DNA from: Bradyrhizobium embrapense
Lineage (GTDB): Bacteria > Pseudomonadota > Alphaproteobacteria > Rhizobiales > Xanthobacteraceae
Assembly: GCF_001189235.2 (NCBI RefSeq)
Contig: NZ_LFIP02000004.1
Location: 310,001-374,000, forward strand
Reading direction: 5' to 3'
Length of the DNA: 64,000 bases
A program made the position numbers and the translations under genes. The first letter of the stretch is position 1. Every line of letters starts with the position of its first letter. The notes below the pieces were generated by a model. It did no database searches. It had not been told where the DNA came from and worked only from the letters and a program-made list of their open reading frames with translations. Positions 19,775 through 28,334 of the stretch are shown here, piece by piece.

Positions 19775-21274
19775 CTAGTACTCAATCCCGAACTCGTCAT
19801 AGAGACGGCGGAACACGGCCGGCAGCACCTCGGTGAGATCCTCCGCGATCAGGCCGGGTCCCGCCTCGCCGGCCGCCTCGCCGTGCATCCATACGCCCAT
19901 GCTGGCAGCCTCGAAGGCCGCGACGCCCTGCGCCAGGAAACCTGCGATGATGCCCGACAGCACGTCGCCGGCGCCCGCAGTCGCGAGCCAGGGCGGCGCG
20001 TTCGCGGCGATGGTGGCGCGGCCGTCGGGAGATGCGATCACGGTGTCGGCGCCCTTGAGCAGCACCACCGCGCCGGAGCGCTCGGCTGCCGCGCGCACGC
20101 GCTCGAGCTTGGAGCGGCCGGGATGCTTGTTGGAGATATCGCTGAACAGCCGCGGGAACTCGCCCTCATGCGGCGTCAGCACCACCTGCTGGCCGTCGGA
20201 GGCCTTGATTGCTTCGAACAGCCGGTCCGGCGAACCTGCAAAACTCGTCAGCGCGTCGGCGTCGAGCACCAGGTGTCGCTGCGCCGACAGCGCGGTGTGG
20301 ACGAAGTCACGGGTGCGCGCGCTGACGCCGGCGCCGGGGCCGATCACGCAGGCATTGAGACGCTTGTCGTCGAGCAGCTCAGCGAACTGGATCGGGTTGT
20401 CGACCGCGCGCACCATCACCGCGGTCAGCGCCGCCGCGTTGACGGCGAGCGCATCGCGCGGCGAGGCCAGCGTGACGAGGCCCGCCCCTGCGCGCAGCGC
20501 CGCGCGCGCGGCGAGCCGCGCCGCCCCGGTCGAAGCGAGATCGCCCGAGACCACGACGGCGTGGCCCCTTGCGTATTTGTGGCCGTCGATCCGCGGCACT
20601 GGAAACGACCAGCGCCAGGCCTGCGGCAGGTTCTCCGCGGTCAGCGGCTTGATCTCGTCGAGCACCTGCGGATCGATACCGATTTCGGCAACGCGCACCC
20701 GGCCGCAATACATCCGGCCCGGCAGCAACAGATGCGCCGGCTTCTTGCGGAAGAAGGTGACGGTCTCGGTGGCCTGCACGGCCGCGCCCATGACAGCGCC
20801 CGTGGTGCCGTTGATGCCGCTTGGCAGATCGACCGCCAGCACCGGCGTACCGTTAGCGTTGATCGCCGTGATCATCTCCAGCGGATCGCCCTTGACCGGG
20901 CGATTGAGGCCAGCACCGAACAGCGCGTCGATGATCAGCGCCGGCTTGCCGAGCGCCTGCGGGTTGAACGGCAGCACCGGATATTTCCAGCCCTTCGCCG
21001 CCAGCGCCGCGTCGCCCTGCAGACTGTCGCGCTCGCAGAGCAGGATCACCGACACCTCGCGGCCGCGCGCGGCAAGCTCGGCGGCAGCGACGAAGCCGTC
21101 GCCGCCATTGTTGCCGCGGCCGGCGACCACCACGATCGGCCCCTCCTCGACCAGGTCCATCGCGGCTTCCGCGACGGCCTGGCCGGCGCTCATCATCAGC
21201 GCGAAGCCCGGCGTGCCGGCTGCGATGGTCAGCCGGTCGGCGCGCTCCATCTCGATGGTGGTCAGAACGTCCAT
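19775..21274 (-). CDS. nnr: bifunctional NAD(P)H-hydrate epimerase / ADP-dependent dehydratase
   Basis: A 499-residue metabolite-repair enzyme that epimerises and dehydrates damaged NAD(P)H hydrates. The N-terminal YjeF_N epimerase domain covers about 1-215 (VVVAGRGNNGGDGFVAAAEL; catalytic Asp in IIDALFGAGLNRPV). The C-terminal ribokinase-like dehydratase domain covers about 225-495, with VVLTPHEGEFPRLF and the signature NAPPWLATAGAGDVLSGIIA. The fused form is the normal one in many bacteria. It is followed by the broken GNAT gene, which it may have been co-transcribed with. Confidence 0.94.
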   Translation of the reverse strand: MDVLTTIEMERADRLTIAAGTPGFALMMSAGQAVAEAAMDLVEEGPIVVVAGRGNNGGDGFVAAAELAARGREVSVILLCERDSLQGDAALAAKGWKYPVLPFNPQALGKPALIIDALFGAGLNRPVKGDPLEMITAINANGTPVLAVDLPSGINGTTGAVMGAAVQATETVTFFRKKPAHLLLPGRMYCGRVRVAEIGIDPQVLDEIKPLTAENLPQAWRWSFPVPRIDGHKYARGHAVVVSGDLASTGAARLAARAALRAGAGLVTLASPRDALAVNAAALTAVMVRAVDNPIQFAELLDDKRLNACVIGPGAGVSARTRDFVHTALSAQRHLVLDADALTSFAGSPDRLFEAIKASDGQQVVLTPHEGEFPRLFSDISNKHPGRSKLERVRAAAERSGAVVLLKGADTVIASPDGRATIAANAPPWLATAGAGDVLSGIIAGFLAQGVAAFEAASMGVWMHGEAAGEAGPGLIAEDLTEVLPAVFRRLYDEFGIEY

Positions 21275-21628
21275 GCCGAATCCTCAATCGCTTCGCCTTT
21301 TCGAGAGGCAATTCCTGTGACGTTCGCGGAGTTTCTACTGGCCCAATGCATATGGATTGATCTATTTGCCTATTTGTTGGGCTTGGCTATCTTAGCCCGT
21401 GTGGTTCGATATCAGCCGATTGCCTGTTAAAAGGCTGATAACATTCCGAAATCGGGGACCTTAACAACTTGGCATAGACCCTGCTTTTGAGGAAGCCACG
21501 CGCAAGGCCGCTCGATGCGACCATTGCGCGTGTTTTCGGCCAGGCGCCGGAAGGCGTAAGACCAACCAGACTGCGCCCCACGCGCATCGAACTCGACCCT
21601 GCAATCTGCAATGCCCGGGAGGCGCTCA
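21275..21628. other. intergenic region with the glnB promoter
   Basis: 354 bp between the divergent nnr and glnB starts. No gene is supported. Its clearest element is the sigma-54-type promoter at 21469-21486. The first part is unusually AT-rich (TATTTGCCTATTTGTTGG region), as expected for an enhancer or IHF-type site, but I see no definite NtrC palindrome. Confidence 0.55.
21469..21486 (+). promoter_or_regulatory. sigma-54 (RpoN) promoter of glnB-glnA
   Basis: CTTGGCATAGACCCTGCTTT matches the -24/-12 consensus TGGCAC-N5-TTGCT. GG (21471-21472) and GC (21483-21484) are separated by exactly 10 bp, the invariant RpoN spacing. It lies about 145 bp before the glnB start. Confidence 0.8.
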
Positions 21629-21967
21629 GTGAAGAAGATTGAAGCCATCATCAAGCCCTTCAAGCTCGACGAGGTGAAGGAAGCGCTCCAGGAAGTAGGA
21701 CTGCAAGGCATCACCGTGACCGAGGCCAAGGGATTTGGCCGCCAGAAGGGCCATGCCGAGCTCTATCGCGGTGCGGAATACATCGTCGACTTCCTGCCCA
21801 AGGTGAAGATCGAGATCGTGATCGGCGACGACCTCGTCGAGAAGGCGATCGACGCGATCCGCCGCGCGGCCCAGACCGGACGGATCGGCGACGGCAAGAT
21901 CTTCGTCTCCAACATCGAGGAAGCCATCCGCATCCGGACCGGCGAATCCGGGCTGGACGCTATTTAA
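21629..21967 (+). CDS. glnB: nitrogen regulatory protein P-II
   Basis: A 112-residue trimeric signalling protein that senses 2-oxoglutarate, ATP/ADP and glutamine status and controls NtrB, GlnE and other targets. It has the signature KGFGRQKGHAELYRGAEYIVDF with the uridylylated Tyr51 in the T-loop, and the C-terminal signature TGRIGDGKIFV. The GTG at 21629 gives the standard MKKIEAIIKPFKLDEVKEAL beginning and is preceded by GGGAGG at 21617; the ATG at 21611 would add six residues not found in the family. It is followed by glnA, the classic Rhizobiales glnB-glnA operon. Confidence 0.97.
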   Translation: MKKIEAIIKPFKLDEVKEALQEVGLQGITVTEAKGFGRQKGHAELYRGAEYIVDFLPKVKIEIVIGDDLVEKAIDAIRRAAQTGRIGDGKIFVSNIEEAIRIRTGESGLDAI

Positions 21968-22008
21968 GGGCGGTGCTATCCGGATTTTCTGACGGCAAAA
22001 GAGAAAAA

Positions 22009-22026
22009 AGGCTGCTTCGGCAGCCT
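22009..22026 (+). terminator. UUCG-tetraloop hairpin between glnB and glnA
   Basis: AGGCTGC, loop TTCG, GCAGCCT, followed by a moderately T-rich stretch (GATTTCGTTT). It is 40 bp past the glnB stop and 93 bp before glnA. It could be a partial terminator or RNA-processing site that sets the glnB:glnA ratio. Confidence 0.55.
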
Positions 22027-22118
22027 GATTTCGTTTCAGCAGTCACACGAACTCGCCAAAAGCGGGAATAACGTCGCTCTCCGCTGGAAACCGACCCGCA
22101 CATCCATAAGGGGTATTC

Positions 22119-23528
22119 ATGAAGACCGCCAAAGACGTCCTGAAATCGATCAAGGACAACGACGTCAAATACGTCGACCTGCGCTTCACCGATCCGCGCG
22201 GCAAGTGGCAGCACGTGACCTTCGACGTCAGCATGATCGACGATGACATCTTCGCCGAGGGAACGATGTTCGACGGATCGTCGATCGCCGGCTGGAAGGC
22301 GATCAACGAATCCGACATGTGCCTGATGCCCGACCCGGTCACCGCGACGATCGACCCGTTCTTCGCCGAGACCACCATGGTCATCACCTGCGACGTGCTC
22401 GAGCCGACCACCGGCGAGCCCTACAACCGCGACCCCCGCGGCATCGCCAAGAAGGCCGAGGCGATGGTGAAGTCGATGGGCGTGGGCGACACCGTGTTCG
22501 TCGGCCCCGAGGCCGAGTTCTTCGTGTTCGACGACGTGCGCTACTCGGCCGACCCCTACAACACAGGCTTCCGCCTCGACTCCTCCGAGCTGCCCATCAA
22601 CTCGGCGACCGAATATGAGGGAGGCAACCTCGGCCATCGTATCCGCACCAAGGCCGGCTACTTCCCGGTGCCGCCGCAGGACTCCGTGCAGGACATGCGC
22701 TCCGAGATGCTCGGCGCGATGGCCAAGATGGGCGTCAAGGTCGAGAAGCACCACCACGAAGTCGCCTCTGCCCAGCACGAGCTCGGCATGAAGTTCGACA
22801 CGCTGACGCTGATGGCCGACCAGATGCAGATCTACAAATACTGCATTCACCAGGTCGCCCACATCTACGGCAAGACCGCCACCTTCATGCCGAAGCCGGT
22901 CTATGGCGACAACGGCTCGGGCATGCACGTGCACCAGTCGATCTGGAAGGAAGGCAAGCCGACCTTCGCCGGCAACAAGTATGCCGACCTGTCGGAGACC
23001 TGTCTGCACTACATCGGCGGCATCATCAAGCACGCCAAGGCGATCAACGCCTTCACCAACCCGTCGACCAACTCCTACAAGCGTCTGGTCCCGGGCTATG
23101 AAGCCCCCGTGCTGCTCGCCTACTCCGCGCGCAACCGCTCGGCCTCCTGCCGCATCCCCTACACGGCGAACCCGAAGGCCAAGCGCGTCGAGGTCCGCTT
23201 CCCCGACCCGATGGCCAATCCCTATCTCGGCTTCGCCGCGATGCTGATGGCCGGCCTCGACGGCATCAAGAACAAGATCGATCCGGGCCCGGCGATGGAC
23301 AAGGACCTCTACGATCTGCCGAAGGAAGAGCTGAAGCAGATCCCGACCGTGTGCGGCTCGCTGCGCGAGGCGCTCGAGAGCCTCGACAAGGATCGGGCGT
23401 TCCTCAAGAACGGCGGCGTGTTCGACGACGACTTCATCGACGCCTATATCGAGCTGAAGATGACCGAGGTCGCCCGTTTCGAAATGACCCCGCACCCGGT
23501 CGAGTTCGAAATGTACTACTCGCTGTAA
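22119..23528 (+). CDS. glnA: glutamine synthetase, type I
   Basis: A 469-residue enzyme joining ammonia to glutamate with ATP, the main ammonia-assimilating enzyme, assembled as a dodecamer. Visible signatures are DGSSIAGWKAINESDM, VGPEAEFFVFDDV, the ATP-site KPVYGDNGSGMHVHQSIWK and NPSTNSYKRLVPGYEAP. The adenylylation target is Tyr398 in MDKDLYDLPKEE, so it is controlled by GlnE. ATG 22119 is preceded by AAGGGG. Transcription is probably shared with glnB from the RpoN promoter, with the intergenic hairpin modulating the ratio. Confidence 0.98.
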   Translation: MKTAKDVLKSIKDNDVKYVDLRFTDPRGKWQHVTFDVSMIDDDIFAEGTMFDGSSIAGWKAINESDMCLMPDPVTATIDPFFAETTMVITCDVLEPTTGEPYNRDPRGIAKKAEAMVKSMGVGDTVFVGPEAEFFVFDDVRYSADPYNTGFRLDSSELPINSATEYEGGNLGHRIRTKAGYFPVPPQDSVQDMRSEMLGAMAKMGVKVEKHHHEVASAQHELGMKFDTLTLMADQMQIYKYCIHQVAHIYGKTATFMPKPVYGDNGSGMHVHQSIWKEGKPTFAGNKYADLSETCLHYIGGIIKHAKAINAFTNPSTNSYKRLVPGYEAPVLLAYSARNRSASCRIPYTANPKAKRVEVRFPDPMANPYLGFAAMLMAGLDGIKNKIDPGPAMDKDLYDLPKEELKQIPTVCGSLREALESLDKDRAFLKNGGVFDDDFIDAYIELKMTEVARFEMTPHPVEFEMYYSL

Positions 23529-23551
23529 ACTCTACGGCACCGTGAAATGCG

Positions 23552-23579
23552 AAAGGCGCTTCCACCGGAAGCGCCTTTT
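23552..23579 (+). terminator. rho-independent terminator of glnA
   Basis: AAAGGCGCTTCC (23552-23563), loop ACC, then GGAAGCGCCTTTT (23567-23579). The stem is perfect and followed by TTTTG. Confidence 0.9.
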
Positions 23580-23633
23580 GTTTTGTGGCGATGTAGCCCG
23601 CGCGATCCTGCGCGCCGCGGAGTCAGTCCATGA

Positions 23634-23807
23634 CGCCGCCGCGTCGAGCACGCCCGCACGCTGCTGGAGACGACAGCGCAACCGATCAAGGCCATCGCCC
23701 GCGCCACCGGCTATGAGGACGAGAGCAGCTTTCGCAAGGCCTTCCGCAAGCTCACGCTGCTGTCGCCGCAGGCCTATCGTGCGCAGCAGACGTTGCGTGC
23801 AGCCTGA
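23634..23807 (+). pseudogene. C-terminal remnant of an AraC-family regulator (GlxA-like)
   Basis: The frame 23634-23807 reads RRRVEHARTLLETTAQPIKA, then IARATGYEDESSFRKAFRKL, then LLSPQAYRAQQTLRAA and a stop. This is the second helix-turn-helix of an AraC-type DNA-binding domain, including the GY-D-SF--AFR----SP--YR signature. An in-frame TGA (23631-23633) and the glnA terminator lie immediately upstream, so the effector domain and first helix-turn-helix are gone and there is no start codon. It is a deletion remnant, cut cleanly at its 5' side. Confidence 0.8.
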
Positions 23808-23825
23808 GCCGGTAGAATGAGAGCT

Positions 23826-23860
23826 GCAGGATGAGTAGAGCGCAGCGAAACCCATCCTGC
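23826..23860. repeat. palindromic dispersed-type repeat, copy 1
   Basis: GCAGGATG (23826-23833) is mirrored by CATCCTGC (23853-23860) around GAGTAGAGCGCAGCGAAACC. A closely related copy is at 25976-26012. Confidence 0.85.
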
Positions 23861-23899
23861 GGGTGCTGCCTTGCCCGGTTCTGCGCCCATCCTCCGCGT

Positions 23900-24796
23900 T
23901 CAGGACAGCAGCGGCAGCGCGCCCTTCAAGACATCCTCGCCCCATTCCTGCACGAAGTGTCCGGCTGCGGTGAGCGTGACCGGCTCGGGGCAATTGCGGA
24001 CCGTCTGCCGCATCTCCGCCATCACGGCCGGCCCGAGCACCGGGTCGGTCATGCCGATCACCATCGCGGTCTTGCCGCCGTATTCGCTTCGCCACCATTC
24101 GCGCGCCCTGCGCGAGAGGGCCGCGCCGCCGGCATCGGGCTGGTCCGGCACGAGATTCGGGAAGCGGCGCACACCGGATTTGTAGCTGGCATCCGGGAAA
24201 GGCGCGTCATAGGCCGCTGCCTCCGCGGACGAGAGCTGCGGGCAGGCGCGCGCCATCAGCTTGCCGATGGCCATGTCGGGATTCGCGTTGCTCCACGCGC
24301 GCCAATCCATGAAGCCCTTCGTCAGCGGCCGGTCGCCGGTCGCAAGCATCGTATTCATGATCAGCAGCGCTTCAAAGCGATCGGCCATGTCCATCGGGAT
24401 GGTAAGACCGAGCAAGCCGCCCCAGTCCTGGCAAACCAGCGTGACGCGGCCGAGATCGAGCGCACGTATCAGGGCGATCAGGCTGTCGCGATGGAACTCG
24501 AAGGTGTAGACGGCCTCTTCGACAGGCTTGTCGGAGCGACCGAACCCGAACATATCCGGCGCGACCACCCGATAGCCGGAGGCGACGAGGCCGGGAATCA
24601 TCTTGCGGTAAAGGTAGCTCCAGGTCGGCTGGCCATGAAGGCACAGCGCAACACGGGCATTGCCCCGTCCCTCGTCGAGATAGTGCATGCGCAGACCGGC
24701 ATAGCCGGGAAGATCGTCACGATAGTTGGGCGCGAACGCATAGCCGGGAAGGCCGTCAAAGCGTGCATCCGCGGTCCGCAAAGCCCCGATCGCCAT
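23900..24796 (-). CDS. haloalkane-dehalogenase-like alpha/beta hydrolase
   Basis: A 298-residue cytoplasmic hydrolase. The nucleophile elbow is VCQDWGG with Asp124 and halide-binding Trp125, at the same positions as in DhlA-type (HLD-I) dehalogenases. The oxyanion region LHGQPTWSYLYRKMI, GFGRSDKP and the catalytic His in LTAAGHFVQEWG (near 279) fit, and Trp165/Trp168 in DWRAWSNANP are candidates for the second halide residue. Family members hydrolyse haloalkanes, but activity is not proven here. It lies next to an orphan ABC binding protein, and both sit between two related palindromic repeats. Confidence 0.85.
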   Translation of the reverse strand: MAIGALRTADARFDGLPGYAFAPNYRDDLPGYAGLRMHYLDEGRGNARVALCLHGQPTWSYLYRKMIPGLVASGYRVVAPDMFGFGRSDKPVEEAVYTFEFHRDSLIALIRALDLGRVTLVCQDWGGLLGLTIPMDMADRFEALLIMNTMLATGDRPLTKGFMDWRAWSNANPDMAIGKLMARACPQLSSAEAAAYDAPFPDASYKSGVRRFPNLVPDQPDAGGAALSRRAREWWRSEYGGKTAMVIGMTDPVLGPAVMAEMRQTVRNCPEPVTLTAAGHFVQEWGEDVLKGALPLLS

Positions 24797-24850
24797 TGTC
24801 CAATGCTCCTCGTCGTTGGTGTCGCTCGCAAGATGGGAGAGGACCGGCCG

Positions 24851-25918
24851 TCATACCCGGAACAGCTTCGCGTAGCGCGCCTTGATCTCCTCGCTCTGCG
24901 CCTGCACCTGCGCCGGATCGGCTTTCAGCATTTTCAGCTTGTCGAGCGGTACGTGCCCGGCCTTCTCCTTCACCTTGGCGTGGAAAGAGCGGTGCGCGAA
25001 TTCGTCGGCCAGCATCTGCTGGGTCTCGGCGCTGAAGACGTAGCTCTGGAACAGCCGCGCCGCGTTCGGGTTCGGCGCGCTCTTGAAGATGCCGCTCGGC
25101 ACGATGATCAGCGGTGCGCCCTCAGCCGGGTAGACCACCTCGACCGGCTTGCCCTGATCCTTGGCGAGGACGAGGTTGTAGTCATTGCCGTCGGCCATGA
25201 CCGCGCGCTCGCCGAGCAGAATCTTCTTCGGTGGATCGGCCGCCGATTGGACCTGCATTACCCGTTGCTGCGAAAGCTTCTCCAGATACGGCCAGCCGAG
25301 ATCGCGCGCCAGCACGAAGGTCGCGGTCATGATCGCGCCGGAATAGCCCGGGTGCCCCTTGACGATCTTGCCGCGCCATTTGGGGTCGAGCAGGTCGGCG
25401 TAGCTCTTCGGCGCCTCCTCGCGCTTCACCTGCTCGGTGTTGTAGCCGATTACCTCGAACCAGGCGCAGGATGTCGCCGAGGTGCCGTCGGGATCGATCT
25501 GATCGGTCGGGAAATGCCTGGCGACGTCTTCCGGCAGATAGGCCGCGAGCCAATCGTTCTTCTTCCAGTCGAGGTAGTGCGCGGGATCGGTCGAATTGGC
25601 GACGTCGACGGCGTGGATGCCGCTGCCCTGCTCCTGCGCGATGCGCTGGAAGATGCGCTCGGCGCCGGAACGCTCGACGCGGACGCTGATGCCGGGATAT
25701 TTCTGCTCGAAGTCGCGCGCGAGGCGCTCGGCCGTGTTCAATTCCAGCGCGCTGTAGAACGAGATCTTGCCTTCCTTCTTGGCGGCTGCGATCAGCTCCG
25801 GCGTCACAGCCTCAGCCGGCGGCGCCGCCGCCCGCAACGGTTCGGCGAACACCATGCCCGCGGCCGTCGCCGCCGTCGCCTTGAGCCAGTGGCGTCTCGA
25901 CCATTTGCGGTCCTGCAT
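24851..25918 (-). CDS. ABC transporter substrate-binding protein, Fe3+/polyamine type (Tat-exported)
   Basis: A 355-residue periplasmic binding protein of solute-binding family 1. A twin-arginine signal (WSRRHWLKATAATAAGMVFA) starts the chain, and the mature part begins ELIAAAKKEGKISFYSALEL, the hallmark of FbpA/AfuA-like iron-binding proteins. No permease or ATPase gene is adjacent, so it is an orphan that must use components elsewhere. Iron-coordinating tyrosines of FbpA are not clearly visible, so another anion or organic acid is possible. It is 54 bp upstream of the hydrolase on the same strand and probably co-transcribed. Confidence 0.8.
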   Translation of the reverse strand: MQDRKWSRRHWLKATAATAAGMVFAEPLRAAAPPAEAVTPELIAAAKKEGKISFYSALELNTAERLARDFEQKYPGISVRVERSGAERIFQRIAQEQGSGIHAVDVANSTDPAHYLDWKKNDWLAAYLPEDVARHFPTDQIDPDGTSATSCAWFEVIGYNTEQVKREEAPKSYADLLDPKWRGKIVKGHPGYSGAIMTATFVLARDLGWPYLEKLSQQRVMQVQSAADPPKKILLGERAVMADGNDYNLVLAKDQGKPVEVVYPAEGAPLIIVPSGIFKSAPNPNAARLFQSYVFSAETQQMLADEFAHRSFHAKVKEKAGHVPLDKLKMLKADPAQVQAQSEEIKARYAKLFRV

Positions 25919-25975
25919 TCCATGCTCCCTGAATCGGGCCGTTAACCGGCCACACCTTGTTGCGGGAGCATAGCG

Positions 25976-26012
25976 CGTAGGATGGGTAGAGCGAAGCGAA
26001 ACCCATCCTACG
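25976..26012. repeat. palindromic dispersed-type repeat, copy 2
   Basis: CGTAGGATGGGT (25976-25987) is the exact mirror of ACCCATCCTACG (26001-26012), with AGAGCGAAGCGAA between. It shares its core with the repeat at 23826-23860. Confidence 0.88.
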
Positions 26013-26030
26013 AACCGCGTCTCGGGTGCC

Positions 26031-28334
26031 TTACATCTTCTCTGGCGGGTTCTCGCGCAGGAAGCGTTCGAGATCGGGCTGCACGGAGTAAGGCTGCGGA
26101 ACCGGATCGCCCTGAAAGTCGACCTGAAGGTCGAGGCAGCGCCGCAGCATCCGCGCCAGTTCGCTGCGCCGGTAGGGCTTGGTCAGCAGCGGAATGCCGT
26201 GGCCGCCGCGGCCCTGTTGCGCCGGCAACGCGCCGTCGCTGTAGCCCGAGGTGAACAGCACCCGCAGCGCCGGGCGCCCGGCCATCAGCGTCTCCGCCAA
26301 TTGCCGGCCGTTCATGCTGCCCGGCATCACGATGTCGGTGAACAGGAGATCGAACGCGGTGCCGCTATTGACGATCGCGAGCGCGGCATCTGCGTTTGCC
26401 GCAACCAGCACCTTGTAGCCGAGGCCTTCGAGCTGGCCCGTGACGTAGTCGCGGATCGTGGGGTCGTCCTCGACGCACAGGATGGTTTCGTTGCCGCCCC
26501 TGACCGGCAGCTCGTCCTCCGCGACCGCGCGCTGCGCGGTGCCGTCCGCCTTGGGCAGATAGATCCTGAAGATGGTGCCGCGCCCCTGCTCGCTCTTGAC
26601 CTCGATCCCGCCGCCGCTCTGCTTGACGAAACCGAACACCATGCTGAGGCCGAGCCCGGTGCCCTGCCCGACCTCCTTGGTGGAGAAGAACGGATCGAAG
26701 ATCTTCTCCAGATGCGACGGCGAAATGCCGATACCGGTATCGCTCACCTCGATTACGAGATGATCGCCGGCGCGCTCGACGCCGTGCGCCACGGCATCGG
26801 GAATCCCGAGCTGCATGTTACGGGTCGCAAAGGTCAGGGTGCCACCCTGGGGCATCGCATCGCGCGCATTGATGGCGAGATTGACCAGCGCGGCGCCAAG
26901 CTGGCTGCGGTCGACGAAGGCGAGCCAGGCGTCGCGGCCGAGCTCCGTCCTGATCTCGGTCTGCGATCCCAGCGTCTGCGACAGCAGCCGCACCACTTCG
27001 CCGATCAGGTCGTTGACGTCGGTCTCGGCGGGCTGCAGCGACTGCTTGCGCGCGAATGCCAGCAGGCTCGAGGTGAGCTGAGCGCCGCGATCGGCGGCGT
27101 CGCTGATCAGCTTGGCGATCGCGGCAAGCTGCGGGTTGTCCTTCACTCCATCGGCGAGGATCTCGATCGTGCCGGTGATCACGGTCAGCATGTTGTTGAA
27201 GTCATGCGCGATGCCGCCGGTCAACCGCCCGAGCGATTCCGTCTTCTGCGCCTGGATCAGTTGTTCTTCGGCGCGCCGGCGCTGGGTGACGTCCCTGACG
27301 AAGGAGTTGATGATCCAGCCATCGCCGCGGCGCAGCGCGTTGAGCGAGACCTCGACGTAGAACCGGTGGCCGTCGCGGTGCACGGATGCGGTTTCATAGC
27401 GCATGCCCATCCCGCCGGCCGCGGTCTCCTGCAGGAAGCGGGTGATGCGCTGCCGGTGCGCAACCCGCAGCTCTTCCGGGAACACCAGCTCGACCACGCG
27501 GCGGCCGACCGCCTCCGAGCGCGTCCAGCCGGTCAGCGTCTCGGACTGCGGGCTCCACTCGAGAATGATGCCGTCCTGGTCGGTCTGCACGAAGGCGTCG
27601 AGCGCGGTCCTGACGATGACCTGCGCCATCTGCTCGCTCTCCACCAGCGCCCGATGCGCCTGACGCTCCGCGGTGACATCGCGCAGCACGATGACCGCGC
27701 CGCGCAAATTGCCGGCATCGTCGCGCAGCGGCCTCGCGTTGGCGACGAGACAGACAGCCGGTTCCGGCCGCAGCGGTTTGACGATCAGCTCGCAATCGTC
27801 GATATCCTCGCCGCGCAGCGCACGCGCCATCGGCGTCTCGGCGATCGGCATCACCGTCGTGCCATCGGCGTAGTAATTCTGGAAGGTGCGAACACCGGTC
27901 AGGATGTCAAAGCCGGGTTCGACCCGGTACAGCCGCCGCGCCGCGGCGTTGACGATCACGATCACCCGATGCTCGTCGGCGACCACCACCGGATCGCGGA
28001 TGCTCTCGACGGTCTTCTCCAGCAAATGCTGCCGGCTGCCCAATTGCGCCGACAGTTCGGCGAGCGTCGCGGCGAGCTGGGCCGCCTCCTCGTCGCCGCC
28101 CGGGCGTATCGAGACCGGCTCGCCGCGCGACAGCGCCTCCGCCGCCCGCACCAACTGGGCGGGCGTTCTGGACAGCGACCTCGCAATCATCTCAGCCGTC
28201 ATCAACACCACCGAAATCACGCCACAAGCGAGCAGAATGCCCGGCCAGGTGACGCCATGGATGAAGCCCAGCGCGAGCAGGAGTGTGACGACGGGAAGCA
28301 TCATCCCGGCCGCCAGTCGGCCCGACAAATTCAT
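26031..28334 (-). CDS. membrane hybrid histidine kinase with PAS domains
   Basis: A 767-residue two-component kinase. Two hydrophobic segments (GMMLPVVTLLLALGFIHGV, WPGILLACGVISVVLMTA) near the N-terminus anchor it, with a HAMP-like stretch (LVRAAEALSRGEPVSIRPGG). Two PAS regions follow (about 120-235 and 245-370). The H-box is GGIAHDFNNMLTVITG, the N/G boxes are LVNLAINARDAM, VSDTGIGI and GTGLGLSMVFGFV, and a C-terminal REC domain ends the protein with the phospho-acceptor in LLFTDIVMPGSMNGRQL. The ATG at 28334 (MNLSGRLAAGMMLP) is chosen because 106 earlier in-frame codons do not look like protein. The target response is unknown. Confidence 0.9.
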   Translation of the reverse strand: MNLSGRLAAGMMLPVVTLLLALGFIHGVTWPGILLACGVISVVLMTAEMIARSLSRTPAQLVRAAEALSRGEPVSIRPGGDEEAAQLAATLAELSAQLGSRQHLLEKTVESIRDPVVVADEHRVIVIVNAAARRLYRVEPGFDILTGVRTFQNYYADGTTVMPIAETPMARALRGEDIDDCELIVKPLRPEPAVCLVANARPLRDDAGNLRGAVIVLRDVTAERQAHRALVESEQMAQVIVRTALDAFVQTDQDGIILEWSPQSETLTGWTRSEAVGRRVVELVFPEELRVAHRQRITRFLQETAAGGMGMRYETASVHRDGHRFYVEVSLNALRRGDGWIINSFVRDVTQRRRAEEQLIQAQKTESLGRLTGGIAHDFNNMLTVITGTIEILADGVKDNPQLAAIAKLISDAADRGAQLTSSLLAFARKQSLQPAETDVNDLIGEVVRLLSQTLGSQTEIRTELGRDAWLAFVDRSQLGAALVNLAINARDAMPQGGTLTFATRNMQLGIPDAVAHGVERAGDHLVIEVSDTGIGISPSHLEKIFDPFFSTKEVGQGTGLGLSMVFGFVKQSGGGIEVKSEQGRGTIFRIYLPKADGTAQRAVAEDELPVRGGNETILCVEDDPTIRDYVTGQLEGLGYKVLVAANADAALAIVNSGTAFDLLFTDIVMPGSMNGRQLAETLMAGRPALRVLFTSGYSDGALPAQQGRGGHGIPLLTKPYRRSELARMLRRCLDLQVDFQGDPVPQPYSVQPDLERFLRENPPEKM

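Noticed and set aside
19685..21430. A 581-codon plus-strand frame over nnr and the glnB upstream region
   Set aside because: nnr on the minus strand is clearly coding, and the frame is Arg/His-rich without homology features.
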